From Shimia aestuarii (GTDB taxonomy: Bacteria; Pseudomonadota; Alphaproteobacteria; Rhodobacterales; Rhodobacteraceae), in NCBI RefSeq assembly GCF_900114635.1, contig NZ_FOTQ01000003.1:248138-312137 (forward strand): a DNA stretch of 64,000 nucleotides, given 5' to 3'. Positions 1 through 9,212 of the stretch are shown piece by piece (within the stretch, counting starts at the first letter, position 1; the number at the start of each line of letters is the position of its first letter). Both the position numbers and the translations under genes were made by a program. The notes beneath the pieces are model-generated. The model ran no database searches. It was given only the letters and a program-made list of their open reading frames with translations, and was not told where the DNA came from.

Positions 1-830
1 CTCAGAGAGAGCGGATAGGTGAAGCGGTTGCCGACCAGTTCGATTTTGCCAAGGAAATCGCCGAAACGGGGGCGCAACACCTGCATGTAGTCGTCATCCG
101 AGAGTGCCTGGATGCGGGTGGCGTTTTCATCGGTTTCCGACCAGACGATCGAGGACATGTTGCCGGGAAGCGGCAGGATGGCCAGCGGGCCCGGCGGCAT
201 GAAGAACTGATGCGCGATACCGCCATGTGGTTTTTCATGTGCAATGGCGCAGACCAGTGCGGTTTGGCCATAGCCCCAGCCGGTGCGCCGGATGCCGGCG
301 CGTTTCGCGACACCGCTGCCGCGCCCGTCACACCCCACCAGCAGGCGGGTGCGGTGGGTTTCGCCGGTGGAGAGCGACACGGCAACACCCGAGGCATCCA
401 CATCCTGATCGGTCACGCCTGTTTCAGAGAGGAGCGTGATGCGCGGCTCGTTCTGCATCGCGGTCAGGAAGGCGCGGTAGAGGTAGCGGTCTTCGAGCAT
501 GTAGCCCATTGGGCCTTCTTCGATCTCGGCGTGATCGAAATGCAGGAAGAAAGGCGAAGGCCCTTCTCCGGCGCGCCCGTCAGAGACCTTGATTTCGAGC
601 AGGGGCTGGGCATTGTTCGCCACGTCGTCCCAAACGCCAATGGCGCGCATAAGGCGTTGTGAAGCGAGCGCTAAGGCATAGCCGCGCCCATCAAAATTGT
701 CGCCTGCACGGTCCGGGGCGGGACGGGCATCGACCACGGTTACGTTGAAACCGGATTGGGCAAGGGCCAGCGCCAGGGCGGGGCCGTTCAGCCCTCCGCC
801 GGCGATCAGAATGTCGCTGTCGTAAGTCAT
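1..830 (-). CDS. UbiH/COQ6-family FAD monooxygenase (3' end beyond window)
   Basis: Reading the minus strand from the ATG at 830 gives an open frame that runs off the window at base 1, about 276 residues. It begins with a Rossmann FAD motif (IAGGGLNGPALALALAQ) and continues with a typical UbiH/UbiF/COQ6 pattern: the FDGRGYALALAS segment and a second FAD signature region (LLVGCDGRGSGVAKRAGI). The family hydroxylates the aromatic ring during ubiquinone biosynthesis at the inner membrane. The position hydroxylated cannot be decided from this fragment. It is divergent from the amidase at 920, with about 90 bases of shared upstream DNA. The C-terminal part, including the third FAD motif, lies outside the window. 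Confidence 0.88.
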   Translation of the reverse strand, partial: MTYDSDILIAGGGLNGPALALALAQSGFNVTVVDARPAPDRAGDNFDGRGYALALASQRLMRAIGVWDDVANNAQPLLEIKVSDGRAGEGPSPFFLHFDHAEIEEGPMGYMLEDRYLYRAFLTAMQNEPRITLLSETGVTDQDVDASGVAVSLSTGETHRTRLLVGCDGRGSGVAKRAGIRRTGWGYGQTALVCAIAHEKPHGGIAHQFFMPPGPLAILPLPGNMSSIVWSETDENATRIQALSDDDYMQVLRPRFGDFLGKIELVGNRFTYPLSL

Positions 831-919
831 GGGGCCAATATGGGTGCTGCTTCGGGATTGTCCATGCGCATCTGCGTCGCTACCGTTATTTCCAACAAGA
901 TTGGAGGAGAGGGCAGGCG

Positions 920-2248
920 ATGTTTCACTGGCTGGGCATGAGTGCAGGGGACCTGGGGCGCGCAATCGGGGAAGGGGCAATCGATCCGGTGGCGCTGACT
1001 CAGGCGTTCCTGGGTGCGATCGACAGCCATGATCATCGGGACCGGATCTATTCGAAAGTGACCCATGAGCGTGCGCTGGCCGAGGCCGAAGCAGCCGCTG
1101 AACGCGCGCGGGCGGGGATGCGCCTGTCGCTGCTGGATGGGGTGCCGATCAGCTGGAAGGACCTGTTTGACAGTGCCGGGGTCGAAACCGAGGCCGGGTC
1201 CGCGCTGTTGAAGGATCGCATTCCGGGGCAGGATGCCGAGGTGTTGCGCAATGCGACGGCGCAAGGCCTGGTGTGCCTTGGCAAGACCCACATGTCCGAG
1301 CTGGCCTTTTCCGGGCTCGGCCTCAACCCGGTGACGGCGACGCCGCCTTGTCTCAATGATCCCAAGGCGGTGCCGGGGGGATCATCGTCAGGCGCGGCGG
1401 CGTCGGTGGCCTTTGGTCTGGCAGCGGCCGGGATCGGGTCGGACACGGGAGGGTCGGTGCGGATCCCCTCGGCGTGGAATGACCTTGTCGGGTTGAAAAC
1501 CACCGCCGGGCGGGTGTCCAACGACGGCGTGGTGCCGTTGTGCCGGAGTTTCGATACGGTTGGGCCCTTGTGCCGGACGGTGGAGGATGCCGCGCTTTTT
1601 CTGGCGGTTCTGGAAGGGGGGCGCGCGGCAGACCTGCGCGGGGCGGATCTACGTGGTGTGCGGCTAGCGGTGCTGGAGACCGTGGCTCTGGAGGATGTAC
1701 GCGAGGCACCCCTGGCCGGATTCGAAACTGCCGTGGCGCGGCTTCGGGACGGCGGGGCAGAGGTCCATGTGATCCGGGCACCGGAAGTGGCGCGGGCGCT
1801 GGCGTTGAGCGGAGTGTTGTTCACATCGGAAGCTTATGGCGAGTGGCGTGAGGATATCGAGGCGGCGCCGGACCTGATGTTCGACCAGATCCTTGAACGT
1901 TTCCGTGCCGGAGCGCAGTTTTCCGGGCCGGATTTCGTGGCCGCCTGGAACCTGCTCAGGGATTTACGGCGCCGGTGGAATGCGCGAGTGGCCGGTTTTG
2001 ATGCGGTGCTTTTGCCGACGTCACCGATTCTGCCGCCCGATGCGCAGAGGTTGATGCAGGACGAAGACTATTACGTGACAGAGAACCTGCTGGCGTTGCG
2101 CAACACAAGGATCGGCAACCTGATGGGCAGTTGCGGGGTCAGCCTGCCGACCGGACTGCCGAGCTGTGGATTGATGATGCTGGGGAGACCCATGCAGGAA
2201 GAACGTCTCTTGCGGGTTGCGGCTGCGGCAGAGGCCGCGCTGAGGTAG
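920..2248 (+). CDS. Amidase-signature family amidase
   Basis: A 442-residue amidase-signature (GatA-like) enzyme that hydrolyses an amide bond; the substrate is unknown. The catalytic triad is visible: Lys80 in SWKDLFD, cis-Ser155 in PGGSSSG, and nucleophile Ser179 in SDTGGSVRIPS. The lysine lies 75 residues and the first serine 24 residues before the nucleophile, which is normal for the family. The start at 920 is preferred over the Met at 938 because GGAGGAGAGG stands just upstream. There is no gatB or gatC nearby, so a role as the Glu-tRNA(Gln) amidotransferase subunit is unlikely. A G/C-rich intergenic repeat follows the stop codon. Confidence 0.9.
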   Translation: MFHWLGMSAGDLGRAIGEGAIDPVALTQAFLGAIDSHDHRDRIYSKVTHERALAEAEAAAERARAGMRLSLLDGVPISWKDLFDSAGVETEAGSALLKDRIPGQDAEVLRNATAQGLVCLGKTHMSELAFSGLGLNPVTATPPCLNDPKAVPGGSSSGAAASVAFGLAAAGIGSDTGGSVRIPSAWNDLVGLKTTAGRVSNDGVVPLCRSFDTVGPLCRTVEDAALFLAVLEGGRAADLRGADLRGVRLAVLETVALEDVREAPLAGFETAVARLRDGGAEVHVIRAPEVARALALSGVLFTSEAYGEWREDIEAAPDLMFDQILERFRAGAQFSGPDFVAAWNLLRDLRRRWNARVAGFDAVLLPTSPILPPDAQRLMQDEDYYVTENLLALRNTRIGNLMGSCGVSLPTGLPSCGLMMLGRPMQEERLLRVAAAAEAALR

Positions 2249-2297
2249 GGGGCGCTGCCCCGTCGCCGTGCACAGCGACTTCCCCGGGGTGTATGGG
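2249..2297. repeat. G/C-rich intergenic repeat, copy a
   Basis: Starts right at the amidase stop. It consists of a short GGGGGCGCTGCCCC palindrome, a variable GTCGC...GCGAC stem, and a closing TCCCCGGGGTGTATGGG block. Copies of the same architecture occur at 38428-38493, 24453-24499 and, inverted, 12994-13069. The function is unknown. It may act as a processing or termination structure between genes. Confidence 0.6.
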
Positions 2298-2446
2298 ACC
2301 ATTGAGAAACAGGGTACGACGTGGTCGTGGTGGCGCAGAGGCCACAAGACGCGGATTCGCGGGCATTTTTCTGGACGAGCGGAGTGGGTTTCGGTAACTT
2401 GGGTACAAACGGGGCGAAATGATCCCGAAGCTGAGGCAGTTGAAGA

Positions 2447-3628
2447 ATGGTGTTCCCCGAGCGGTTTTCGAACCTACCGGCCTATGCGTTTCCGCGTTTG
2501 CGGGCGCTTTTGGACCATCTGGACCCGGGCGGTCCGGTGGTGCACATGACGATTGGCGAACCCAAGCATGCTTTTCCAGCATGGGTCACCGATGTGATTT
2601 CCGAACATGCCGAAGGGTTCAATCAATATCCTCCCAATGACGGCACACCGGAGTTGCAGCAGGCGATTTCGGATTGGATCTTGCGGCGCTATGGCGTTGC
2701 GGTGGACCCGGCGACGCAGGTGATGGCGCTCAATGGCACGCGCGAAGGGCTCTACAATGCCGCCATGGCGCTTTGTCCCGAAGAGAAGGACGGGCAGGCG
2801 CCTGTCATTCTCACGCCGAACCCGTTCTACCAGGTCTATGCGGTGGCGGCGATCTCGGTTCGGGCAGAGCCGGTTTATGTTGCGGCGCGGGCGGAAAACG
2901 GATTCCTGCCGGACTATTGCGCCCTGCCCGAGGACGTGCTGCGGCGCACGGCAATTGCCTATCTCTGTTCGCCGGCCAACCCGCAGGGCGCGGTGGCGGA
3001 TCGCGCCTATTGGGAAGCGCTGATCGCGCTGGCCGAGCGGTATGATTTCCGCATTTTCGCGGATGAATGTTATTCGGAAATCTACCGGGGCGAGGCACCG
3101 GTGGGCGCGTTGCAAGTTGCTGCGGAGATGGGGGCCGATCCAGAGCGGGTAGTGATTTTCCATTCGCTTTCCAAGCGGTCGAACCTGCCGGGGCTGCGGT
3201 CGGGATTTGTTGCGGGCGGGCCGGAGAGCCTCAAGCGTATCATGCAGCTTCGGGCCTATTCAGGGGCGCCCTTGCCGTTGCCGTTGCAGCGCGCGGCGGA
3301 AAAGGTTTGGGCGGATGAGGCGCATGTCGAGGAAAACCGCCGACTTTATGCCGAAAAGTTTGACCTGGCAGATGAAATTTTCGCGGATGTGCCGGGCTAT
3401 GTCAGCCCGCGGGCCGGGTTTTTCCTGTGGCTGCCGGTCGAAGATGGCGAGGCAGCAGCGGTGAAGGCGTGGACGGAAACAGGGGTCCGGGTGTTGCCGG
3501 GCGCGTATCTCAGTCGCGATGTAAACGGGGAAAACCCCGGTAAAGGGTATGTTCGGGTCGCGCTGGTGGCCCCAAAGGCCGAGGTGGCTGAAGCGCTGAC
3601 AAAGCTGCGCGACTGCCTCTACGGATAA
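2447..3628 (+). CDS. Class I/II PLP-dependent aminotransferase (DapC-like)
   Basis: A 393-residue fold-type I aminotransferase. The PLP lysine is Lys243 in [15 protein letters not shown], and the N-terminal segment [17 protein letters not shown] plus TIGEPKH resembles the N-succinyldiaminopimelate transaminase group (DapC) of the lysine and peptidoglycan pathway. The [14 protein letters not shown] and GFFLW motifs are also in place. The start is chosen because the N-terminus begins at the usual family position, although no strong ribosome binding site is visible. A neighbouring role in cell-envelope growth would fit ftsK, which starts 18 bases downstream. DapC assignment is inference; other amino-acid aminotransferases share this profile. 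Confidence 0.85.
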   Translation: MVFPERFSNLPAYAFPRLRALLDHLDPGGPVVHMTIGEPKHAFPAWVTDVISEHAEGFNQYPPNDGTPELQQAISDWILRRYGVAVDPATQVMALNGTREGLYNAAMALCPEEKDGQAPVILTPNPFYQVYAVAAISVRAEPVYVAARAENGFLPDYCALPEDVLRRTAIAYLCSPANPQGAVADRAYWEALIALAERYDFRIFADECYSEIYRGEAPVGALQVAAEMGADPERVVIFHSLSKRSNLPGLRSGFVAGGPESLKRIMQLRAYSGAPLPLPLQRAAEKVWADEAHVEENRRLYAEKFDLADEIFADVPGYVSPRAGFFLWLPVEDGEAAAVKAWTETGVRVLPGAYLSRDVNGENPGKGYVRVALVAPKAEVAEALTKLRDCLYG

Positions 3629-3645
3629 AAAGACGAGGGAACGAG

Positions 3646-6528
3646 ATGGCATTTCAGGCACGAGGGCGGGACCCGCTGTTGGACAGCAACATGCAGGCAG
3701 CAATCGAGAAACGCGGCAAGGAGCTGATCGGGATCGTGCTGATCGGGCTGGCCTTGATGTCGGCTGCGATGATCGCCTCGTACACGCCCAATGACCCGAG
3801 CTGGATTTCGGTCACGGATGCGCCGGTGCAGAACTGGATGGGGCGGATTGGCGCGTCGATTGCGGCGCCGCTGTTCATGATTATTGGCTGGAGCAGCTGG
3901 GGATTGGCCTTTGTGCTGGGCGCATGGGGTGTGCGGTTCGCGATGCATTGGGGTGAGGAACGGGCAATCAACCGCGTGATCCTGGCGCCAATCATGCTTG
4001 CGCTTGGGGCGGTCTATGCCTCGACCCTGACGCCGGGCGAAACCTGGACGAACAGTTTCGGGCTGGGGGGTATGTTCGGCGACACCGTTACGGGCGCACT
4101 GTTGACCATTCTTCCGGTGAGCGCGTCGACCGGCGTCAAGCTTTTGTCGCTGGTCATGGGGCTGGCGTTCGTGGCGATGAGCCTGTTTGTTCTGGGATTC
4201 ACCCGTGACGAGCTTCAGCGCCTTGCACGGATGGCGATTGTCGGGATCGTTTTGACCTATGCCGGGTTGATGACGGTGATCGGGCGTGGAGCCAACGGGG
4301 CATTCGCCGCCGCAAAGACCGCACAGGCTCGTCGGCAGGAACGGCGTAGTGAAGCCGAGGCCAGAGTGCAGGCCGCCGCCGAGGCTGGCTGGCAGGACGC
4401 GGCCGTGATCGAGGACGACATGGCCGAACCGATGGACGCCGCACCTGCGCCAAAACCGCGCCTGCGGATGCCGTCCCTGATCAAACGGGCCGAGCCAGCG
4501 CCCGAGCCGATGCCGGAGCCGGAGCTGGTCGAGAACATCTTTGTCGACGAGATTGACGATGCGCCGGGTGAAGACCGTATCAAGGCCAAGATTGCCGATG
4601 TGGTGCGCAGCCGTGCGCGCCGGGGGGCGCCGGTTGCGCCGCCCGACCTGCATCCGGACAAGCCGCTGACGCGTGGCCGGGGGCGTGGCCCCGATCCGTT
4701 GGTTCTTGAGGAACAGCCGCACCCCGAGCATGCGCATGTTGAACTGCGACCGGAACCGCCGCTGACGGCATCCGCGCCCCTGCGGGCGGAACCGCCGTTG
4801 TCGGCGCCTGTGCAGGATGCGCCGATGGCGATGGATGTGGCCGAAGAAGCGCTTCCCCTGCAAAGCCCGGCCCCAACTGCGGCGGCTTATCAACCGATCC
4901 CCGTGGCAGAGCCCAAGAAAGTTGTTCAGCCGCGCACCCGCAAAACGGTGCAACCGTCGAGCCGGGCCAAGGCCGAAGCCCAGCCGTCGCTGGCGTTCGA
5001 AGAAAACAAGGTCGCCTATGAGCTGCCTCCGCTGAGCCTTTTGTCCAACCCGATGGACATTCAGCGCCATCACCTGAGCGACGAGGCGCTGGAAGAAAAT
5101 GCGCGGATGCTGGAAACCGTGCTGGATGATTATGGCGTGAAGGGCGAGATCGTTTCGGTGCGTCCGGGCCCCGTCGTGACCATGTACGAACTGGAGCCCG
5201 CTCCGGGGCTCAAGGCGAGCCGCGTGATTGGTCTGGCGGACGATATCGCGCGTTCGATGTCAGCCCTGTCTGCCCGTGTGTCGACCGTGCCGGGCCGGAG
5301 CGTGATCGGGATCGAACTGCCCAATGAAAACCGCGAGATGGTGGGCTTCCGCGAAATCCTGTCGAGCCGGGATTATGGCGACGGCAACCAGAAGCTGCCG
5401 CTGGCGCTGGGCAAGGACATTGGTGGCGACCCAATCGTGGCGAACCTTGCCAAGATGCCTCACCTCCTGATCGCGGGGACCACCGGTTCCGGTAAATCAG
5501 TGGCGATCAACACCATGATCCTGTCGCTGCTCTACAAGCTGACGCCGGAGGAATGCCGGTTGATCATGATCGACCCCAAGATGCTCGAACTGAGCGTTTA
5601 TGACGGTATTCCGCACCTTCTTTCGCCGGTTGTGACCGACCCGAAGAAGGCGGTTGTTGCGCTCAAATGGACCGTTGGCGAGATGGAAGAGCGCTATCGC
5701 AAGATGTCCAAGATGGGCGTGCGCAACATCGACGGCTATAACAGCCGCGTGGCAGATGCGCTGGCCAAGGGCGAAATGTTCAGCCGCACGGTACAGACCG
5801 GGTTTGACGACGAGACGGGCGAGCCCGTGTTCGAGACCGAAGAACTGATGCCCGAGAAAATGCCCTATATCGTGGTGGTCGTCGACGAAATGGCCGACCT
5901 GATGATGGTGGCGGGCAAGGAGATTGAAGCTTGTATCCAGCGCCTTGCGCAGATGGCGCGGGCCAGCGGCATCCATATCATCATGGCAACGCAGCGCCCG
6001 TCGGTGGACGTGATTACCGGCACGATCAAGGCCAACTTCCCGACCCGGATTTCGTTCCAGGTGACGTCGAAAGTGGACAGCCGTACGATCCTTGGCGAGA
6101 TGGGCGCCGAGCAGCTTCTGGGCATGGGGGACATGCTTTACATGGCTGGTGGCGCAAAGATCACCCGCTGCCACGGTCCGTTCGTGAGCGATGAAGAGGT
6201 TGAGGAAATCGTCAACCACCTCAAGAGCTTTGGCCCGCCGGAATACATGAGCGGTGTCGTCGAGGGGCCGGACGAGGAAAAGGCTGACGATATTGACGCG
6301 GTTCTGGGCCTGTCGACAGGCGGCAACACCAATGGCGAAGACGCGCTTTATGACGCGGCCGTTGCCATCGTGATCAAGGATCGCAAATGTTCGACATCTT
6401 ACATCCAGCGCAAGCTGGCCATCGGCTATAACAAGGCCGCACGCCTTGTGGAACAGATGGAAGACGAGGGGTTGGTCAGCCCGGCCAACCATGTGGGCAA
6501 GCGCGAGATTCTTGTGCCTGAGCAATAA
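3646..6528 (+). CDS. ftsK: DNA translocase FtsK
   Basis: A 960-residue septal DNA pump that clears and aligns chromosome termini during division. Four hydrophobic segments lie within residues about 20-190. They are followed by a long Pro/Ala/Glu-rich linker (about 220-460) and the RecA-like motor with Walker A GTTGSGKS at about 611-618 and Walker [12 protein letters not shown] near 745. The C-terminal winged-helix gamma domain (about 890-950, [19 protein letters not shown]) reads KOPS sites. The start follows AGGGAACGAG. The gene is full length with no disruption. A strong hairpin follows the stop codon. Confidence 0.97.
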   Translation: MAFQARGRDPLLDSNMQAAIEKRGKELIGIVLIGLALMSAAMIASYTPNDPSWISVTDAPVQNWMGRIGASIAAPLFMIIGWSSWGLAFVLGAWGVRFAMHWGEERAINRVILAPIMLALGAVYASTLTPGETWTNSFGLGGMFGDTVTGALLTILPVSASTGVKLLSLVMGLAFVAMSLFVLGFTRDELQRLARMAIVGIVLTYAGLMTVIGRGANGAFAAAKTAQARRQERRSEAEARVQAAAEAGWQDAAVIEDDMAEPMDAAPAPKPRLRMPSLIKRAEPAPEPMPEPELVENIFVDEIDDAPGEDRIKAKIADVVRSRARRGAPVAPPDLHPDKPLTRGRGRGPDPLVLEEQPHPEHAHVELRPEPPLTASAPLRAEPPLSAPVQDAPMAMDVAEEALPLQSPAPTAAAYQPIPVAEPKKVVQPRTRKTVQPSSRAKAEAQPSLAFEENKVAYELPPLSLLSNPMDIQRHHLSDEALEENARMLETVLDDYGVKGEIVSVRPGPVVTMYELEPAPGLKASRVIGLADDIARSMSALSARVSTVPGRSVIGIELPNENREMVGFREILSSRDYGDGNQKLPLALGKDIGGDPIVANLAKMPHLLIAGTTGSGKSVAINTMILSLLYKLTPEECRLIMIDPKMLELSVYDGIPHLLSPVVTDPKKAVVALKWTVGEMEERYRKMSKMGVRNIDGYNSRVADALAKGEMFSRTVQTGFDDETGEPVFETEELMPEKMPYIVVVVDEMADLMMVAGKEIEACIQRLAQMARASGIHIIMATQRPSVDVITGTIKANFPTRISFQVTSKVDSRTILGEMGAEQLLGMGDMLYMAGGAKITRCHGPFVSDEEVEEIVNHLKSFGPPEYMSGVVEGPDEEKADDIDAVLGLSTGGNTNGEDALYDAAVAIVIKDRKCSTSYIQRKLAIGYNKAARLVEQMEDEGLVSPANHVGKREILVPEQ

Positions 6529-6551
6529 TTTGCGCGCGCGATTTCGTGATG

Positions 6552-6585
6552 AACCGCCGGGGCTGAAATCCCGGCGGTTTGTGTT
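6552..6585 (+). terminator. Rho-independent terminator after ftsK
   Basis: AACCGCCGGG at 6552-6561 pairs perfectly with CCCGGCGGTT at 6570-6579 across an 8-base loop, followed by TGTGTTT. The position between ftsK and lolA fits an intrinsic terminator, so lolA probably has its own promoter or is reached by read-through. Confidence 0.75.
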
Positions 6586-6588
6586 TAG

Positions 6589-7197
6589 ATGGGACTCATG
6601 ATGATGAAACGACTTCTTCTGGCGCCGGCCCTCTTGGTGGCCACGGCATTTCCTGCGATGGCTGAAAAGCTGTCGCTGGACGCGCTTTCGACCTATCTCA
6701 ATGCGATGAAAACCGTGAAATCCGAATTCACCCAGATTTCAGATGATGGCTCGGTGCAGACGGGCAACCTTTATATCAAGCGTCCGGGGCGGATGCGGTT
6801 CGAATACAACCCGCCGGAAAAGGCGCTTGTACTGACCAGCGGCAACACGGTGGCAATCTTTGACGGGCGGTCGAACCAGCCGCCCGAGACCTATCCGCTT
6901 CAACGCACGCCGCTGTCGATCATTTTGGCAAAGAACGTCGATCTCCAACGCGCGAACATGGTTGTCGGCCACGACTATGATGGCACGGCGACCATCGTCA
7001 CCGCGCAAGACCCCGAGCACCCGGAATATGGCAATATCCAGCTGAAATTCACCGCTGACCCGGTGGAGCTGCGGCAATGGATCATCAATGACGGCAATGG
7101 CAGCCGGACAACCGTGATCCTTGGAGAAACCGAACGGGATCTCGCTCTGAAGAACTCGATCTTCAACATCGAGCTCCTGCTCAAGCGGAACAACTGA
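6589..7197 (+). CDS. lolA: Outer-membrane lipoprotein carrier protein LolA
   Basis: A periplasmic chaperone that accepts lipoproteins from LolCDE and delivers them to the outer membrane. At 202 residues it has the usual LolA length. A signal peptide (KRLLLAPALLVATAFPAMA) is cleaved before EKLSLDALS. The conserved VKSEFTQ, GRMRFEYNPP and GNTVAIFDG stretches match the hydrophobic-pocket beta strands. The start could be any of four in-frame ATGs at 6589, 6598, 6601 or 6604. The ATG at 6604 would give the most compact signal peptide, and none has a strong ribosome binding site. Its 3' end faces the lipoprotein gene on the other strand. Confidence 0.93.
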   Translation: MGLMMMKRLLLAPALLVATAFPAMAEKLSLDALSTYLNAMKTVKSEFTQISDDGSVQTGNLYIKRPGRMRFEYNPPEKALVLTSGNTVAIFDGRSNQPPETYPLQRTPLSIILAKNVDLQRANMVVGHDYDGTATIVTAQDPEHPEYGNIQLKFTADPVELRQWIINDGNGSRTTVILGETERDLALKNSIFNIELLLKRNN

Positions 7198-7204
7198 GGA
7201 TCAG

Positions 7205-7224
7205 CGCGCCTTAGCGAAGGCGCG
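7205..7224. terminator. Hairpin between convergent lolA and lipoprotein gene
   Basis: CGCGCCTT (7205-7212) and AAGGCGCG (7217-7224) form a perfect 8-bp stem around AGCG, overlapping the last codons of the leftward gene. It has no clear T tract. It may serve as a bidirectional termination structure. Confidence 0.4.
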
Positions 7225-7798
7225 TGCATTTCTCGAGCTGGTGGCGATACCGGCGTGAACGGTCGTCGACCTGATCCGCCACGCGGAGAAGCCAGGACTT
7301 GTTCTTGTAGGTGCCGCGATTATAGCCGGTGTGCCCTTCGTGATAGGCCAGGTATTGACCCCGCGCGTCCGACAAGGCGACGCCGTTGCGCTCCTTGGTC
7401 TGGTTCATGTACCAGCCCATGAAATCGGTCGCATCTCGGATATTGGTGCGTTTGGCACTGCGGTTGCCCGTGCTCTGGCGGTAATGATCCCAGGTGGCAT
7501 CCAGCGCCTGTGCATAGCCATAGGCGCTGCTTTGGCGGCCCATCGGCAGCACGCCCAGAACGTATTTGTTGGGGGTGCGCGCATTGGAGACGAACTTGCT
7601 CTCCTGATAAAGGATGGCCATCTGCACGTTGATCGGCACGCCCCATTTGCGTTGCGTTGCCTTGAAGGCGCGTTTGAAATGCTTGCGTTCCTGAAGGATG
7701 GAACACGCGTTTTCCATGTTGCGCGGTGGCGTCTTGTCGCCGCCGCCACAGGAGGCAACGAGCACAAGAATGACCAGGGCGCGAAGAAGTCTGCTCAT
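7211..7798 (-). CDS. Lytic transglycosylase-like lipoprotein
   Basis: A 195-residue lipoprotein. The signal peptide RALVILVLVASC ends in a lipobox with the acylated Cys about 17 residues in, so an envelope location is expected. The mature part carries a lysozyme-like SLT fold: the catalytic Glu is in ILYQESKF, followed by AYGYAQALDATW and YLAYHEGHTGY, as in soluble lytic transglycosylases that cut peptidoglycan. The start at 7798 is chosen because GAGAGGCAG precedes it and the signal peptide then begins normally; a longer frame exists upstream. The substrate role is inferred from the fold. Confidence 0.8.
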   Translation of the reverse strand: MSRLLRALVILVLVASCGGGDKTPPRNMENACSILQERKHFKRAFKATQRKWGVPINVQMAILYQESKFVSNARTPNKYVLGVLPMGRQSSAYGYAQALDATWDHYRQSTGNRSAKRTNIRDATDFMGWYMNQTKERNGVALSDARGQYLAYHEGHTGYNRGTYKNKSWLLRVADQVDDRSRRYRHQLEKCTRLR

Positions 7799-7885
7799 CT
7801 GCCTCTCGCTATGTCTTGTTTTTTCTTTGCAGTTTAGAGGATTTTGCCCGGAAGGGGAAATCACAATTGCCCCAGGGATTTGACC

Positions 7886-8767
7886 TCAGACAAGCAGGCC
7901 CAGCAAGAGCGGCAGGCCAATGACCGAGGTCAGGGTCGAGACCACGACGAAACCGGCCACCGCCTCGCTGTCGGCCTCGTATTTTTCGGCCAGGAGATAG
8001 GCGGTCACGGCAACCGGGGTGGCCAATTGCAGGACGAGCACGCCAAAGCTTGTCCCGGTCAGGCCAAAGAGGTGGGCCACGCCCCAGCCAACAGCCGCAC
8101 AAAGCACGAGCTTGACCAGCGACAGCCAGACCGCCGTCACGACACGCCCCGGCGTGAGACGGGCTACGGCCACGCCAAGTGTGATCAGCATCAACGGGAT
8201 TGCCATCTGTCCGATCAGGTCAAGCGTGTTGGTGAGAAAGCGCGGCGTTTCCCAGCCCTGCCAGAGAAACAACGCCCCGAGAATGGTTGCCCAGATCATC
8301 GGTTCCTTCATCATCTTGCCGAACGAACCCCGCCCGGCCACGAGCCAGATACCAATGGTGAAAGACAGGATTGCCGAAAGCGCCAGCATCACGACGGCTT
8401 TTTCCAGCCCCGGCTGGCCGAATGCAAAAAGCGCCAAAGGGATGCCGAGATTGCCGGTGTTTCCGAAAATGAAGGGGGCCAGATAGGTGCGGAGATTCAG
8501 ATTTGCCACAACCAGAAGGGACAGTCCGAGCGCGCCAATCGCGGTATAGCCGACGGTGCCGGCGAGCGTCAGCGTGACGAGCGAGGCCAGATCCGCCTCG
8601 GTTTTCATCAGCGCCGTGAAGATCAGGCAGGGCACGGCCACGGTCATCGCCAGACGGGTAACAAATTGAATTCTATACTCGAATCCCGCCTTGACCCACA
8701 GGAAGCCAAGCCCGGCCAAGAGGAAGACAGGCGCGACGATCTCAAGAACTGTCAAGATAAGGTTCAC
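7886..8767 (-). CDS. AEC-family (auxin efflux carrier-like) permease
   Basis: About 293 residues with around ten hydrophobic segments and the AEC/PF03547 pattern, including TVAVPCLIFTALM, the FGNTGNLGIPLALFAFG re-entrant segment and a C-terminal VVVSTLTSVIGLPLLLGLL helix. Family members export small organic acids or amino-acid-like anions; the substrate here is unknown. I chose the GTG at 8767, placed at the first helix and preceded by GGGAAA, over a TTG at 8794 that would add nine polar residues. It diverges from hspQ. Confidence 0.85.
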   Translation of the reverse strand: MNLILTVLEIVAPVFLLAGLGFLWVKAGFEYRIQFVTRLAMTVAVPCLIFTALMKTEADLASLVTLTLAGTVGYTAIGALGLSLLVVANLNLRTYLAPFIFGNTGNLGIPLALFAFGQPGLEKAVVMLALSAILSFTIGIWLVAGRGSFGKMMKEPMIWATILGALFLWQGWETPRFLTNTLDLIGQMAIPLMLITLGVAVARLTPGRVVTAVWLSLVKLVLCAAVGWGVAHLFGLTGTSFGVLVLQLATPVAVTAYLLAEKYEADSEAVAGFVVVSTLTSVIGLPLLLGLLV

Positions 8768-8850
8768 AGACTGTTTCCCGGGAAAATGTGGCAAAAATTG
8801 GACAAAACCCCCTTGAAGGGTCTACCTTTGGGGGGTAGGGGCTGCAAGTA

Positions 8851-9177
8851 ATGTTGAGAACACGCGCAAAATATCATCTGGGTCAGGTCGTCCGTCACCG
8901 CAAGCATCCGTTCCGTGGTGTGGTGTTTGACGTCGATCCAGAGTTCGCGAATACACAGGAGTGGTATGAAGCCATTCCCGAAGACAGCCGACCGTCGAAA
9001 GAGCAACCGTTCTATCACCTTCTGGCGGAGAATGATCAGAGCTATTACGTGGCGTACGTCTCCGAACAGAACCTGGTCGCGGATTACTCGGGGGAGCCGG
9101 TCAGCCACCCGGATCTCGACGAGATGTTCGGACCGTTCGAAGACGGCACCTACCCGCTCCATTTCCATTTGAACTGA
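8851..9177 (+). CDS. hspQ: HspQ / YccV-like heat-shock protein
   Basis: A 108-residue protein of the HspQ (hemimethylated-DNA-binding YccV-like) family, known in enterobacteria as a heat-shock-induced specificity factor for Lon protease. The diagnostic order is present: GQVVRHRKHPFRGVVFDVDPEF, then WY, PFYHLLAEND and YVSEQNL. It is a single-domain protein of normal length. The upstream 40 bases contain CTTGAA at 8812-8817. This resembles a sigma-32 -35 element, but the matching -10 is not convincing, so heat-shock control is only a suggestion. Confidence 0.93.
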   Translation: MLRTRAKYHLGQVVRHRKHPFRGVVFDVDPEFANTQEWYEAIPEDSRPSKEQPFYHLLAENDQSYYVAYVSEQNLVADYSGEPVSHPDLDEMFGPFEDGTYPLHFHLN

Positions 9178-9212
9178 CGGAAAAGGCACGTCGGGACGCG
9201 CCATTTGCCTGC

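Noticed and set aside
3619..5073. Long antisense open frame (484 codons) opposite ftsK
   Set aside because: Lies fully opposite the ftsK membrane and linker part, is rich in Arg/His as expected for the mirror of a GC-rich gene, and has no domain.
8800..8850. Sigma-32 promoter for hspQ
   Set aside because: CTTGAA is present but a CCCCAT-like -10 at proper spacing is not; too weak to list as a feature.
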